In this document: in pieces, positions 52,399 to 61,561 of the stretch
Position numbering within the stretch: position 1 is the first letter of the stretch
Layout: each line of letters opens with the position of its first letter
NCBI RefSeq assembly: GCF_014655715.1
Contig: NZ_BNBM01000001.1
Span: forward strand, 684,742-748,741
DNA from: Streptomyces lanatus
Lineage (GTDB): Bacteria; Actinomycetota; Actinomycetes; Streptomycetales; Streptomycetaceae
Direction: 5' to 3'
DNA length: 64,000 bases
The notes under the pieces: generated by a model
Told to the model about the DNA's origin: nothing
What the model saw: the letters and a program-made list of their open reading frames with translations, nothing else
The model's database searches: none
Program-made: the position numbers and the translations under genes

Positions 52399-53787
52399 TC
52401 AGCGAGTGCTGATCGCGGCTGCCGTGGCGCGCAGGGCCCGGGCGGTACGGCGGAGGTCGGCGTGGACCAGCCGGCCCCTGGCCTTCACGACCCTGCCCGC
52501 TACGAGGACCGTGTCCACGTTGTGCGGCTGCGCCGCCATGACCACGGCTCCGATGGGGTCGCGTTCGGCGGTGAGCATGTTGAGGTCGTCCAGGCGGAGC
52601 ATGATGATGTCGGCCTGCTTGCCGGGGCGCAGTGAGCCGGTGCGGTCGGCCAGTCCCATCGCGGCGGCGCCGTCGAGGGTGGCCATACGCAGGATGTCCT
52701 TGGCGGTCATCCGGGGATCTTCGGCGATCTGCCCGGCGAGGTGTGCTGCCCGCATCGTGGAGAACATGTCGCCGGGGGCGAAGGCGACGGTGTCGACGCC
52801 GGTGCCGGTGGTGATACCGGCGCGGCGCAGGCGGCCGGCCTCGTCGCCGGGCGAGGCCGAGGCGGTGGCGCCCGAGTCGGCGATCAGTTTCAGCTCGTCG
52901 TCGCCGATGCCGTTGGCGTGGACGTAGAGGGTCCTCTCGCGGAGGAGGCCGGCGTCTCGCAGGGCGAAGACGGGCTGTTCGTTGACGGGGGTGCTGGCGA
53001 TGTGGATCGTCAGCGGCAGGTCCAACTCGTCGGCTATGCGCCAGTCCTTGGCCACGGTCGCCATCGGGGTGGACAAGGGGCCGAGCGGGGCGTACGCCAT
53101 GGTGACGAGGGCATCGTCGTCGGCCAGGCGCTCGCGGATCCGGCGCACGTCGGCGAGCTTGCCGCCCCCGGTGACGTCGATCGGTGTGCCGTAGCCGAAG
53201 ACCGCGCGCAGTCCGGCCGCCTTCAGGGCGTCGACGGCGGCGTCCGCGAGCTCGGGCGAGTACGCGATGTGTGCGAAGTCCAGCTGGGTGGTGACGCCGG
53301 AGTCGAGGCACTCCAGCGCGCCGGCCAGGGTCGCGTTGTACACGTCCTGCGGCCGGAACTTCGGGCCGACCTGCCCCAGAAGGCGGAAGTAGGCGTCGAG
53401 GTCGACGTCCACGGCCGCACTGCGCAGCGCCGAGTGCCACATGTGCCGGTGGGTGTCGACGAAGCCCGGGAGCACGATGTGGTCGGTGGCGTCGATGACC
53501 ATGGCGCCGTCGGAACGGAGGCCGCGCCCGACGGCGGTGATCCTGCCCCTGTCGATCAGGACGTCGGTGCGGGCATGGACGACCGGCTCGGGCTCGGTGT
53601 CGATGACATGGCCGTTGCGGATCAGGATCCGGCCCTTCGGCATGCCAGCGCCCGTCTCCCTCGCCAGGTGTGCGGAGCCGGGGTGTTGACGTCCGCCGGG
53701 CGAGGCGGCCGCCGGTGACGAGGCCAGGGCGACCGCGGCCGCGGTGGCCGCCGCCCCGGTGAGCAGCTTTCGGCGAGGCACGTTCAT
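52399..53787 (-). CDS. Tat-exported amidohydrolase (AtzA/TrzN-like)
   Basis: A 462-aa protein with a twin-Arg leader (MNVPRRKLLTGAAATAAAVALASSPAAA) and a metal-dependent hydrolase domain. It has HVIDTEPEPVVHARTDVLIDRGRI, the HxH ligand in GFVDTHRHMWHSALRSAAVDVD, His in LPLTIHIAST and YVHANGIGDDEL, then DTVAFAPGDMFSTMRAAHL and the terminal GRLVHADLR. It would act outside the cytoplasm after folding. The substrate is probably a deaminated or dechlorinated heterocycle. It is a distant relative of the deaminase at 22790-24169 but is not part of the urate operon. Confidence 0.87.
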   Translation of the reverse strand: MNVPRRKLLTGAAATAAAVALASSPAAASPGGRQHPGSAHLARETGAGMPKGRILIRNGHVIDTEPEPVVHARTDVLIDRGRITAVGRGLRSDGAMVIDATDHIVLPGFVDTHRHMWHSALRSAAVDVDLDAYFRLLGQVGPKFRPQDVYNATLAGALECLDSGVTTQLDFAHIAYSPELADAAVDALKAAGLRAVFGYGTPIDVTGGGKLADVRRIRERLADDDALVTMAYAPLGPLSTPMATVAKDWRIADELDLPLTIHIASTPVNEQPVFALRDAGLLRERTLYVHANGIGDDELKLIADSGATASASPGDEAGRLRRAGITTGTGVDTVAFAPGDMFSTMRAAHLAGQIAEDPRMTAKDILRMATLDGAAAMGLADRTGSLRPGKQADIIMLRLDDLNMLTAERDPIGAVVMAAQPHNVDTVLVAGRVVKARGRLVHADLRRTARALRATAAAISTR

Positions 53788-53863
53788 GGTTCGTCTCCGT
53801 TGGCTCGGAAGGATCGACGTGGACAAGGCGCTTCTTGCGTTGTGCGGCATGAAGTTCGGCAAC

Positions 53864-54148
53864 TCACCGGGAACCCTGCGGAGGCGCGGGCAAGGGAGAA
53901 GGGGAGGGAACGGGAGCAGGGGCCCCGCGGCCTGTGAGCCGGACGGTGCAGCCACTGGGCGCGGTGTCCACGGTGTCGGCGAGCCGCACCGTATAGACGC
54001 CGTCGCCGTAAGCCCGTTGGCCTGTCGGACCCGGAGCTTGGAGAGCCGTCGTCCGGGGCTGCATCACGACGAAGGCGAGTACCAGGGCTGTGACGGGGAC
54101 AGGAGTCAGCAGCACGGCGAACGTACGGATGTTTCCGAGTTTCTTCAT
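53864..54148 (-). CDS. Small membrane-anchored or secreted hypothetical protein
   Basis: About 94 aa. It has an N-terminal hydrophobic helix (IRTFAVLLTPVPVTALVLAFVVMQ) after two Lys residues, then a short extracellular part with two candidate beta strands (AYGDGVYTVRLADTVDTAPSGCTVRLTG) and a Pro/Ser-rich tail. No domain is recognised. It might be a MmpS-like or lipid-trafficking accessory, but I see no proof. Codon bias supports translation. Confidence 0.55.
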   Translation of the reverse strand: MKKLGNIRTFAVLLTPVPVTALVLAFVVMQPRTTALQAPGPTGQRAYGDGVYTVRLADTVDTAPSGCTVRLTGRGAPAPVPSPSPLPAPPQGSR

Positions 54149-54269
54149 CAAGGCCGGCCCAAAGGTGGTCTGCCCGACATGCCGAACTTCGGCAAATCGG
54201 TGAGGTGGGGGGAGTGTGGGGGGGGACAGACGGTCAACTGGAAGCTGGCAGCTGGGAGTTCACGCCACC

Positions 54270-54977
54270 TCACCAGGGCAGCGTGCCCTGGGTGTCGAAG
54301 AAGCCGCCGGTCGGGCCGTCGGGGCCCGACTGCGCCATGCGCACGATGATCTCGGCGGCCTCCTCGACGGACTGCATGCCCGTGTGGCCGTTGAGGTCCG
54401 TCTTCGCGAAACCGGGCGCCACGGCGTTGATCCGCATGGTCGGGTAGGCCTTCGCGTAGTGCGCGGTCAGCATGTTGACCGTGGCCTTCGAGGCCGCGTA
54501 GGTCATGCCCGGGTAGCGGTGCGCCGGGTGTTCCGGGTCGGAGACGTAGCCGACCGAGCCGAGTGCGCTGCTGAGGTTGACCACGACCGGCGCGGCCGAG
54601 CGTCGCAGCAGTGGGAGGAAGGCGTGGGTGACGCGGACGACGCCCAACACGTTCGTGTCGAAGACGGTCCGCACCTGGTCGGCGGTCACCTCCGCGGGGC
54701 TGGGCACCCTGTTGTCCTCGTCCCGCACCTCGATGCCGGCGTTGTTGACCAGCACGTCGAGGCCGCCGTCGGCCTCGACGGTCTTGGCGGCGGCTTGGAC
54801 TGAGGCGTCGTCGGTCACGTCGAGCTGGACGAACCGGGCGCCGAGTTCGTCGGCGGCACGGCGGCCGCGCTCGGCGTCCCGGGCACCGACGTAGACGGTG
54901 TGGCCGGCGGCGATGAGACGGCGGGCGGTCTCGAAGCCCAGCCCCTTGTTGGCTCCGGTGATCAGCGTCGTTGTCAT
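54270..54977 (-). CDS. SDR family oxidoreductase (pair 2)
   Basis: A 235-aa short-chain dehydrogenase paralogous to the one at 49801-50496. It starts MTTTLITGANKGLGFETARRL, has DVLVNNAGIEV, the catalytic pair in YAASKATVNML, and the matching C-terminus PTGGFFDTQGTLPW. The cofactor motif GANKGLG is closer to consensus than in pair 1. It is divergent from an XRE regulator that is frameshifted, and the shared 19-nt element lies 53 bp upstream of the start. Confidence 0.92.
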   Translation of the reverse strand: MTTTLITGANKGLGFETARRLIAAGHTVYVGARDAERGRRAADELGARFVQLDVTDDASVQAAAKTVEADGGLDVLVNNAGIEVRDEDNRVPSPAEVTADQVRTVFDTNVLGVVRVTHAFLPLLRRSAAPVVVNLSSALGSVGYVSDPEHPAHRYPGMTYAASKATVNMLTAHYAKAYPTMRINAVAPGFAKTDLNGHTGMQSVEEAAEIIVRMAQSGPDGPTGGFFDTQGTLPW

Positions 54978-55029
54978 GCCGCCACACTCCCGCCCGGCCT
55001 GGCGGACAGCCAGAAGACCCTTCTTCCTG

Positions 55030-55048
55030 GGACTGCCAGTACCAGGCA
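55030..55048 (-). promoter_or_regulatory. 19-nt element shared by the two XRE/SDR pairs (copy 2)
   Basis: The reverse complement of this site equals copy 1 at 49729-49747 over all 19 nt. It has the same orientation relative to the SDR gene. It is a strong candidate operator for XRE-MLTR regulators. Confidence 0.8.
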
Positions 55049-55079
55049 CGCACCCCGACCGACGGTGTTCACTACGGAC

Positions 55080-55921
55080 ATGACCACGACCGAACTCGGG
55101 CAGGCGCTGCGGCGCTGGCGCGACCGGCTCTCCCCCGACACGGCCGGGCTGCGCATCGGCGGACAGCGGCGGGCGGCCGGGCTGCGGCGCGAGGAACTGG
55201 CCCTGCTGGCCGGGATCTCGGTCGACTACGTCACCCGTCTCGAACAGGGCCGGGCGGCCAACCCCTCCGCAGAGATCGTCGAGGCCCTGGCGCGGGCACT
55301 GCGGCTCACAGGAGACGAGCGGGCGTACCTCTTCGGGCTGGCGGGCTGGTGCTGCCGGGCCCGGAGGTGGTGCCGTCGTACATCCCGCCGAGCGTCCTGC
55401 GGCTGCTGGACCGGCTGGTGGACACCCCGGTCGCGGTCACCGACGCGGCCTTGACGGTGCTGATGGCCAACCCGCTGTACCAGGCGCTGTTGGGCGACAT
55501 GTCAGGCTCGCGCGGCCTCGAACGCAACGGGGCGTGGGGCGTTTTCCTGGGGTCGTCCAGCCGGGTCCGGCACTCAGAGGAGGAACAGCGCACCTTGGAG
55601 GTCGGCATGGTCTCCGAGCTGCGGTCCGCCGCCGCCCGGTATCCCGCCGACCGTCAACTGCGGCGACTGATCAGCGAGTTGCGCGCGGACAGCGAGCGGT
55701 TCGCCGAGCTGTGGGAGGCGGGCGTCGTCGGCAGCCTGGAGGTCTCACGCAAGACGATCGAGCATCCGCAGGTGGGCCTGCTGACCCTGGACTGCAACGT
55801 GCTCCGGATGGACGGCAGCGGCCTGCGCATCCTCGGCCACTCGGCCGAGCCGGGCACCGAGGACGCCGAGAAGCTGGAGTTGCTGGCGGTGATCGGTACG
55901 CAGAGCCTGGCTGCCGAGTAG
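55080..55921 (+). pseudogene. XRE-family MLTR regulator (pair 2), frameshifted
   Basis: The N-terminal part (ATG at 55080, LGQALRRWRDRLSPDTAGLR...LRREELALLAGISVDYVTRLEQGRAANPS) is in one frame. The ligand-binding part (EVVPSYIPPSVLRLLDRLVDTPVAVTDAALTVLMANPLYQALLGD... to LLAVIGTQSLAAE) is in another. The switch falls near 55345, where GCGGGCTGGTGC appears to have lost one base relative to GLVLPGPEVV expected from homologues. It is either a genuine single-base frameshift that frees the divergent SDR gene from repression, or a sequencing error. Confidence 0.8.
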
Positions 55922-56157
55922 GGGGCGTTCGGCGGGTGGAACGGCACGGCCGCCTGGACGGCGTTGGATGGACCGCGGACTCCGACGTCGCCCTCCAGCG
56001 CGATGTCGTACAACTGGGACGGGAACCGTGCCGTCCGCCGAGCGCCACCGGTGCAGGCGGGATTCTGCGCTTCGTCGGCGTCGAAGCATCGCGCCTGCTC
56101 CTCGTCGCGTGGGGGGGATTCGAGTGAGCGTGGTCCGGAACGAAGGAGCCCTGTGCG

Positions 56158-57525
56158 TCAGGCCTCCGTGGCGCTTGCGCCCGCCGTGGCCGTGACGGGG
56201 GCTATGGCCGAGGGCTCGGTCCGGTCCATCCGCCGGGCGAGGGGCACGAGGGCGATCGCGGCCGCGCCCACGATCCCGGCCAGGGCGAAGGTGGTGAAGC
56301 CCCAGCTCTGGTTGCCGTTCGTAGCCAGCACGCCGATCAGCCAGGGGCCGACGACTGCGCCGGTACGGCCCACTCCGGTGACCCAGCCGAGACCGGCGGC
56401 CCGCTCGCTGTCGCGGTAGACGGTGTTGGTGGCGGCGTAGACCATGACCTGCGCGCTGAACAGCCAGACGCCGGTGACGGCGACGACGGCGTATGTCGCG
56501 GCGAGGGGGAGGTGGGTGCTGAGGAGCAGGGCCCCGGCGGCGGTCAGTACGAACCAGATCGCCGACACCCGCACCGGACCGAACTTGTCGGCGGTACGAC
56601 CCGCGATCAGCAGGCCGACGATGCCGCCCGCGTTGATCACCATCAGGAAGCTGACCGAGGAGCTCAGGCCGTAGCCCTCGGCGCGCATCATCTGCGGCAG
56701 CCAGGTGCTCACCCCGTAGACGAGGAGCAGGCCGCAGAAGGAGGCCAGCCACAGCAGCGGCGTCGCCCACCGCGATTCGGGGCGGAACAGCTCGCGTACG
56801 GCGGCCAGTCGGCCCGCCGCACCGGCGGCCGGGGCGGCGACGGCGGTGGGCCGGGGCAGCCCGTAGCGGTCTGCGACCGAGTCGGCCTTGTCGCGCTCGC
56901 CGCGCGCCAGCAGCACGCCCGGCGACTCCGGCAGCAGCTTCAGCAGGAGCGGTACGGCGATCACGGCCGGGAGGACACCGGCCCAGAACACCCAGCGCCA
57001 GCCGGCGGCCGGGGCCAGGGTCAGGCCGAGGCCGGTCGCCGCCATGCCGCCGAAGTGGTACGAGGTCATGAGCAGGCCGGTGGTGAGGGCGGCCCGGCGC
57101 GGCGGCGCGAACTCCATGACCATGGCCAGGCACAGCGGCATCAGTCCGCCGAGGCCGAGGCCGGAGACGAAGCGGCCGAAGCCGAACACGCCGACTCCCG
57201 CGGCCACGGCGCAGACCGCCGAGCCGACCGAGAACAGGCTCACGCTGGCCACGAGCATCAGCCGCCGGCCCAGCCAGTCGGTGAGGTTCCCGGCGGTGAG
57301 CGCGCCGATGAGCATGCCGAACGTGGTCCAGCTGCCGATCGTGCCCGCACTGGCCGGGGTCAGGCCGAGACCGGAGTCGTCGAGCATGTGCGGCATGACC
57401 GCGCCGTAGATGTTGACGTCCATGCCGTCGAAGAAGACGGCCAGCCAGCACAGGGCGAGGACCGGGAACACGGTGCGGAACGTGTGGGAGGGACGGGGTG
57501 CGGCGGACGCGGGGGTGGAGTTCAT
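56158..57525 (-). CDS. MFS transporter, aromatic acid:H+ symporter type
   Basis: A 455-aa protein with 12 predicted helices. The first helix motif FFDGMDVNIYGAVMP and the loop 2-3 signature GNLTDWLGRRLML match the AAHS family (PcaK, BenK, MhpT-like). LLPESPGVLLARGERDKA follows helix 6, with the long cytoplasmic loop. It imports an aromatic or related carboxylic acid with protons. The start ATG lies at 57525 with a GGAGATGG run upstream. It is divergent (250 bp) from a carboxylesterase, which suggests uptake followed by ester hydrolysis. Confidence 0.9.
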   Translation of the reverse strand: MNSTPASAAPRPSHTFRTVFPVLALCWLAVFFDGMDVNIYGAVMPHMLDDSGLGLTPASAGTIGSWTTFGMLIGALTAGNLTDWLGRRLMLVASVSLFSVGSAVCAVAAGVGVFGFGRFVSGLGLGGLMPLCLAMVMEFAPPRRAALTTGLLMTSYHFGGMAATGLGLTLAPAAGWRWVFWAGVLPAVIAVPLLLKLLPESPGVLLARGERDKADSVADRYGLPRPTAVAAPAAGAAGRLAAVRELFRPESRWATPLLWLASFCGLLLVYGVSTWLPQMMRAEGYGLSSSVSFLMVINAGGIVGLLIAGRTADKFGPVRVSAIWFVLTAAGALLLSTHLPLAATYAVVAVTGVWLFSAQVMVYAATNTVYRDSERAAGLGWVTGVGRTGAVVGPWLIGVLATNGNQSWGFTTFALAGIVGAAAIALVPLARRMDRTEPSAIAPVTATAGASATEA

Positions 57526-57775
57526 CTTCGTCCTTGGAGATGGGGAAGGCTCACCGACAGGAGCGGTCTGGTCGGTGTGTTCGGTGCATTCAGTCTGTTC
57601 GTCTGGTGAAATGTGGTTCACTTTGAGCTGGCCATGAGTGTCGGGGCGCGTGGGGCGAGTGTCAATGGTGTGGAGCGAGGGACTTCCTGTGGGCCCGTCC
57701 TCGCGGCGTGGCAGGAAAGGGGCTTGTCCCCGTCTACGGACCGGCTGCCGAGTGGCGGTCACCTGAGGAGCGATC

Positions 57776-59296
57776 ATGAGCGATGCCGAGTTCCCACAGG
57801 TCACGACCAGGGCGGGCGCTGTTCGCGGCCGACGGGAGGGGGACCTGACGGTCTTCCGCGGTGTTCCGTACGCGCGGCCGCCAGTGGGCGAGGCGCGCTT
57901 CATGGCGCCGCGCCCCGTGGAGCACTGGGACGGTGTGCGGGAGGCGTTCGCATTCGGTCCGCCGCCCCCGCAGGAGCCGCTCGACCCCGGCGCAGCGCCT
58001 GCCGTCGGCCCTCCGGCCGGCGACGACTGGCTGACCGTCAACGTCTGGACCCCGGACGCGGATCCGGCCGCGCGTCGGCCGGTGATGGTGTGGATCTACG
58101 GCGGTGCCTACAAATTCGGCTCCTCCGACGACCCGGCGTACGACGCGAGCCGCCTCGCCCGCGACGGTGAGCTGGTCGTGGTGACTCTCAACTACCGGGT
58201 CGGCATCGAGGGTTTCCTGCGGATCGAGGGCGCGCCCGCGAACCGCGGCCTGCTCGACCAGATCGCCGCCCTGGAGTGGGTGCGCGAGAACATCACCGCT
58301 TTCGGTGGTGACCCGGACCAGGTCACCGTCTTCGGTGAGTCGGCCGGCGCCGGGTCGATCGCCGGGCTGATGGCCATGCCGCGCGCCCGGGGGCTCTTCC
58401 GGCGGGCCATCGCCCAGAGTGTGCCGGGCACCTTCTTCTCGGACGCACTGGCCGCCGACATCGCCGAGACCCTGGCCGACGGGATCGGGCTGCGCCCCAC
58501 GGTGGCCGACCTGTCCACCGTGGACCCGCGCGAGCTGCCCGACGCGGGGGCCGCGCTGGGTGTCCGGATGCGTGAGTACGCGCATCGGTGGGGCGCCGTC
58601 GCCTACACTCCGACGCCGTTCTCCCCCGTCGTCGACGGCGATGTCCTGCCCACTACGCCCTGGGAGGCGCTGGCGAGCGGTGCCGCGCGGGACGTCGAGC
58701 TCGTCGTCGGTCACAACCAGGACGAGTTCCGGCTCTTCCTTCTGCTGGGCGGGCTGCTCGGCCGCGTGGACGAGGGCATGGCGTCGCTGACCCTCGGTCT
58801 GTTCGGACCGACCCCGGACGCAGAGAAGGCCTATCGCGCCGCGTTCCCGGACGCCTCCGCGGAGTATCTGTTCGAACTCGTGCAGTCCGACTGGCTGTTC
58901 CGTATGCCCTCGCTGCATCTGGCGGAGGCTCAGGTCGCCGGCGGCGGGCGGGCGCATATGTACGAGCTCACTTGGAACGCCCCGGCGAACGGCGGCGCCC
59001 TGGGTGCCTGCCATGGGCTCGACGTACCGCTGACCTTCGGCGTCTACGGTGGTCTCGGCGACATGCTGATCGGCCCCACGCCGCCGCCGGAGACCGAGGC
59101 GCTGTCAGCCCGCTTCCGCTCGGCCTGGACCGCCTTCGCCGCCACCGGAGCCCCCGGCTGGCCGGCCTACGACACCCAGCGCCGCCTCGTTCAACTCCTC
59201 GACACCGAGCCCACGGTCGCCGCCTATCCCGAGGAGGCCTCCCGTCGGCTGTGGGAGCGGCACACCTTTGCGCCATTGCCCCTGGTGAACCGGTAA
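57776..59296 (+). CDS. Type-B carboxylesterase/lipase
   Basis: A 506-aa alpha/beta-hydrolase of the carboxylesterase type-B family. The N-terminus is GAVRGRREGDLTVFRGVPYARPPVG, with the oxyanion region VWIYGGAYKFGSS. The nucleophile Ser is in VFGESAGAGS, the acidic residue is in GHNQDEFRLF, and the catalytic His is in GACHGLDVPLTFG. It has no signal peptide and so is probably cytoplasmic. Such enzymes hydrolyse carboxyl esters, including para-nitrobenzyl-type. It is convergent with the LysR gene and divergent from the aromatic-acid transporter. Confidence 0.9.
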   Translation: MSDAEFPQVTTRAGAVRGRREGDLTVFRGVPYARPPVGEARFMAPRPVEHWDGVREAFAFGPPPPQEPLDPGAAPAVGPPAGDDWLTVNVWTPDADPAARRPVMVWIYGGAYKFGSSDDPAYDASRLARDGELVVVTLNYRVGIEGFLRIEGAPANRGLLDQIAALEWVRENITAFGGDPDQVTVFGESAGAGSIAGLMAMPRARGLFRRAIAQSVPGTFFSDALAADIAETLADGIGLRPTVADLSTVDPRELPDAGAALGVRMREYAHRWGAVAYTPTPFSPVVDGDVLPTTPWEALASGAARDVELVVGHNQDEFRLFLLLGGLLGRVDEGMASLTLGLFGPTPDAEKAYRAAFPDASAEYLFELVQSDWLFRMPSLHLAEAQVAGGGRAHMYELTWNAPANGGALGACHGLDVPLTFGVYGGLGDMLIGPTPPPETEALSARFRSAWTAFAATGAPGWPAYDTQRRLVQLLDTEPTVAAYPEEASRRLWERHTFAPLPLVNR

Positions 59297-59314
59297 CGGC
59301 CCGCCCGGACTGAG

Positions 59315-60229
59315 CTACTCCGAGGTGTCTCGCCTGGAAGCGGCCACCACCCGCAGCACGTCGAGGAGTGCCGCCACCGTGGGCCGGCCCTCCGCGGCGG
59401 AGCGGAACACCACCACGATGTGCCGCTCGATCGTCTCGCGCAGCCGCACCACGTCGAAGCGCGAGGCGCGCAGTCTGAGCATCAGATCCGTCACCGTGCT
59501 CACCCCGATGCCCGACTCGACCAGCGCCAGGGTGGCCGCCGTGTCGGTCACCTCGTGGCGTACGTCCGGCTCGACGCCCGCACGTCGGCAAGCGGTGCGC
59601 ACGGCGCGGCCGTAGTAGCTGTCGGCCCACGGCAGGATCCAGCGCAGGTGCTGGGTCTCGGTCAGGGAGATCTCCTCGCGTGCGCCCATCGACCCGGTGG
59701 GTACGGCGAGGGAGAACCTCTCCCGGTACAGCTTCGTCACCCGCAGGACGGGGTCACGCGGGATGGGTACGTCGGGGTAGTCCAGGCCGAGCGCCAGATC
59801 CACGGCGCCCGAGGCGACGGCGTCGTACACCTCGTCCACGTCCATGTCTCGGCTGTGCACGTCGAGCCCGGGGTGGGTCTCGTGAACGCGCCGCAGGGCG
59901 AGCCGCAGGATCTCCGCGGCGGCGGTGGCGAAGAGGCCGACCCGCAGCGCTCCGGAGACCTCGCCACGGCTGCGCTCCAGTGCCTCCACGGCCTCGGCCT
60001 CCGTGGACAGGATTCGCTCGGCGTGCCGGGCCAGCGTCGTCCCGGCATCGGTCAGTTCCACTCGTCGGCCGACCCGTCGCAGCAGTTCCATGCCGGTGGC
60101 CTTCTCCAGCGCGGCGATCTGCTGGGAGACCCCGCCGGGGGTGTATCCGAGGGCCTGGGCTACCGCGGTGATGGTGCCGCGCCGGGTCAGCTCCACCAGG
60201 GAACGCAGCTGTGAACTCGTCCAGTCCAT
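59315..60229 (-). CDS. LysR-family transcriptional regulator
   Basis: A 304-aa regulator. The N-terminal HTH (LRSLVELTRRGTITAVAQALGYTPGGVSQQIAALEKATGMELLRRVGRRVELTDAG) is followed by a substrate-binding domain (ALRVGLFATAAAEILRLALRRVHETHPGLDV). It is divergent from the FAD oxidoreductase that begins a degradative operon, so it is the probable activator of that operon. A small palindrome near its own start (60231-60241) fits the autoregulatory site expected for LysR proteins. Confidence 0.92.
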   Translation of the reverse strand: MDWTSSQLRSLVELTRRGTITAVAQALGYTPGGVSQQIAALEKATGMELLRRVGRRVELTDAGTTLARHAERILSTEAEAVEALERSRGEVSGALRVGLFATAAAEILRLALRRVHETHPGLDVHSRDMDVDEVYDAVASGAVDLALGLDYPDVPIPRDPVLRVTKLYRERFSLAVPTGSMGAREEISLTETQHLRWILPWADSYYGRAVRTACRRAGVEPDVRHEVTDTAATLALVESGIGVSTVTDLMLRLRASRFDVVRLRETIERHIVVVFRSAAEGRPTVAALLDVLRVVAASRRDTSE

Positions 60230-60230
60230 A

Positions 60231-60265
60231 TAGCGAAGCTAATAGATCGGAAGAACGAACTGTTC
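60231..60265. promoter_or_regulatory. Palindromes in the LysR / FAD-oxidoreductase intergenic region
   Basis: Two inverted repeats are visible: TAGC-N3-GCTA (60231-60241) and GAAC-N5-GTTC (60253-60265). They are immediately upstream of the LysR start and about 100 bp before the oxidoreductase. They are possible recognition and activation sites for the LysR protein. Confidence 0.5.
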
Positions 60266-60349
60266 ATGGACGTCAACGGTCGGGGTGCGCCACCATGACG
60301 GGGAGCCAGCTGATCAGCGTCTTTCTCCCATCCTCTGGAAGGACGGCCC

Positions 60350-61525
60350 TTGTCCAGCTCCTCCATCTTCCGCACCGTTCCGACCACCGCCGATGTCGTG
60401 ATCGTCGGTGGTGGGGTGATGGGTGCGAGCATCGCCTTCCACCTCGCCGAAGCGGGCGTGACCGACGTCGTCGTGGTCGAGCGCGGCGAGCTGTGCTGCG
60501 GCAGTTCGGGGAAGCCGATCGGCGGGGTGCGCGCCCAGTTCTCCGATCCGCTCAACATCGAGCTGGGCAGCCGCAGCCTGCGCGCGTTCGAGGACTTCCC
60601 GCACCGCCCCGGCGCCGACATCCGCCTCGACAGCGTGGGCTATCTCTTCCTGCTCACCACCGACCGGCAGACCGCGGACTTCGAGGCGAGCGTCGGCGTC
60701 CAGAACTCGCTGGGCGTCCCCACCCGCGTGATCGGCCCGGACGAGGCACGGCGGCTGTGCCCCTACGTCAGCACCGAAGGACTCCTCGCCGCCGCCTTCT
60801 CCCCCGCCGACGGCCACGCCCGCCCCGCCCTGGTCGTACGGGGATACGCCGAGGCCGCGGCCCGGGCCGGCGTCACCTTCGCCACCCACACGTGTGTGAC
60901 CGGCCTCGACACCGCCGGCGACCGGGTCACCGCGGTCCATACCGACCGCGGCCGGATCGACTGCTCCACCGTCGTCTGCGCGGCCGGCGCCTGGTCCGGG
61001 CAGATCGGTGCCATGGCGGGCGTCGACCTGCCGGTGCGGCCGGTGCGCCGCCAGCTCGCCTTCACCACGCCGCTCGCTCCCCCGGCGCCCCGCATCCCCT
61101 TCACCATCGACTTCGCGTCGTCGGCCTACTTCCACAACAGCGACGACGGCCTGCTGTTCGGTCTCGCCGACCCCGGCCAGAAGGACGGCTTCGACACCAC
61201 CTGGACTCCTGAGTGGCTGGACCTCTTCCGGGACGTCGTACGGGAGCGAGCCCCCGCGCTGGCCGACATGGGGATCGCCGGCGGCTGGGCCGGACTGTAC
61301 GAGGTCACCCCCGACCACAACGCGCTGATCGGCCGCTGCGGCGAGCTGCCCAACTTCCTGTACGCCACCGGGTTCTCCGGCCACGGCTTCCTACAGGCCC
61401 CCGCCGTCGGCGAGATCGTGTGCGACCTCCACCTGGGCCGCGAGCCCTTCGTCGACATCTCTCCGCTCAGCGCCGACCGCTTCCGGACGGGAGCCGAGAT
61501 CCGCCCGGAAGCCCACGTGGTGTGA
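60350..61525 (+). CDS. FAD-dependent amine/pipecolate-type oxidoreductase (DAO family)
   Basis: A 391-aa flavoprotein. Its Rossmann motif is DVVIVGGGVMGASIAFHLAEAG and VVVVERG follows. SSGKPIGGVRAQF marks the DAO/sarcosine-oxidase-like group, and the C-terminal GLYEVTPDHNALIGRCGELPNFLYATGFSGHGFLQAPAVG closes the FAD site. By context (DUF1338 dioxygenase and ALDH7-type dehydrogenase downstream) it could oxidise L-pipecolate to piperideine-6-carboxylate, as AmaA-type enzymes do in pseudomonads (inference). Other cyclic or N-methyl amino acids remain possible. The start is TTG at 60350, with CTGGAAGGAC upstream. It is the first gene of the operon. Confidence 0.88.
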   Translation: MSSSSIFRTVPTTADVVIVGGGVMGASIAFHLAEAGVTDVVVVERGELCCGSSGKPIGGVRAQFSDPLNIELGSRSLRAFEDFPHRPGADIRLDSVGYLFLLTTDRQTADFEASVGVQNSLGVPTRVIGPDEARRLCPYVSTEGLLAAAFSPADGHARPALVVRGYAEAAARAGVTFATHTCVTGLDTAGDRVTAVHTDRGRIDCSTVVCAAGAWSGQIGAMAGVDLPVRPVRRQLAFTTPLAPPAPRIPFTIDFASSAYFHNSDDGLLFGLADPGQKDGFDTTWTPEWLDLFRDVVRERAPALADMGIAGGWAGLYEVTPDHNALIGRCGELPNFLYATGFSGHGFLQAPAVGEIVCDLHLGREPFVDISPLSADRFRTGAEIRPEAHVV

Positions 61526-61561
61526 ACCCCTCTGAACTCCTCTACAGGAAGGCCCTCTTCC

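Noticed and set aside
57526-57775. Degenerate GTCTG/GTTCGGTG-like repeats between the MFS and esterase genes
   Set aside because: Matches are short and irregular. I could not define a repeat unit or operator with confidence.
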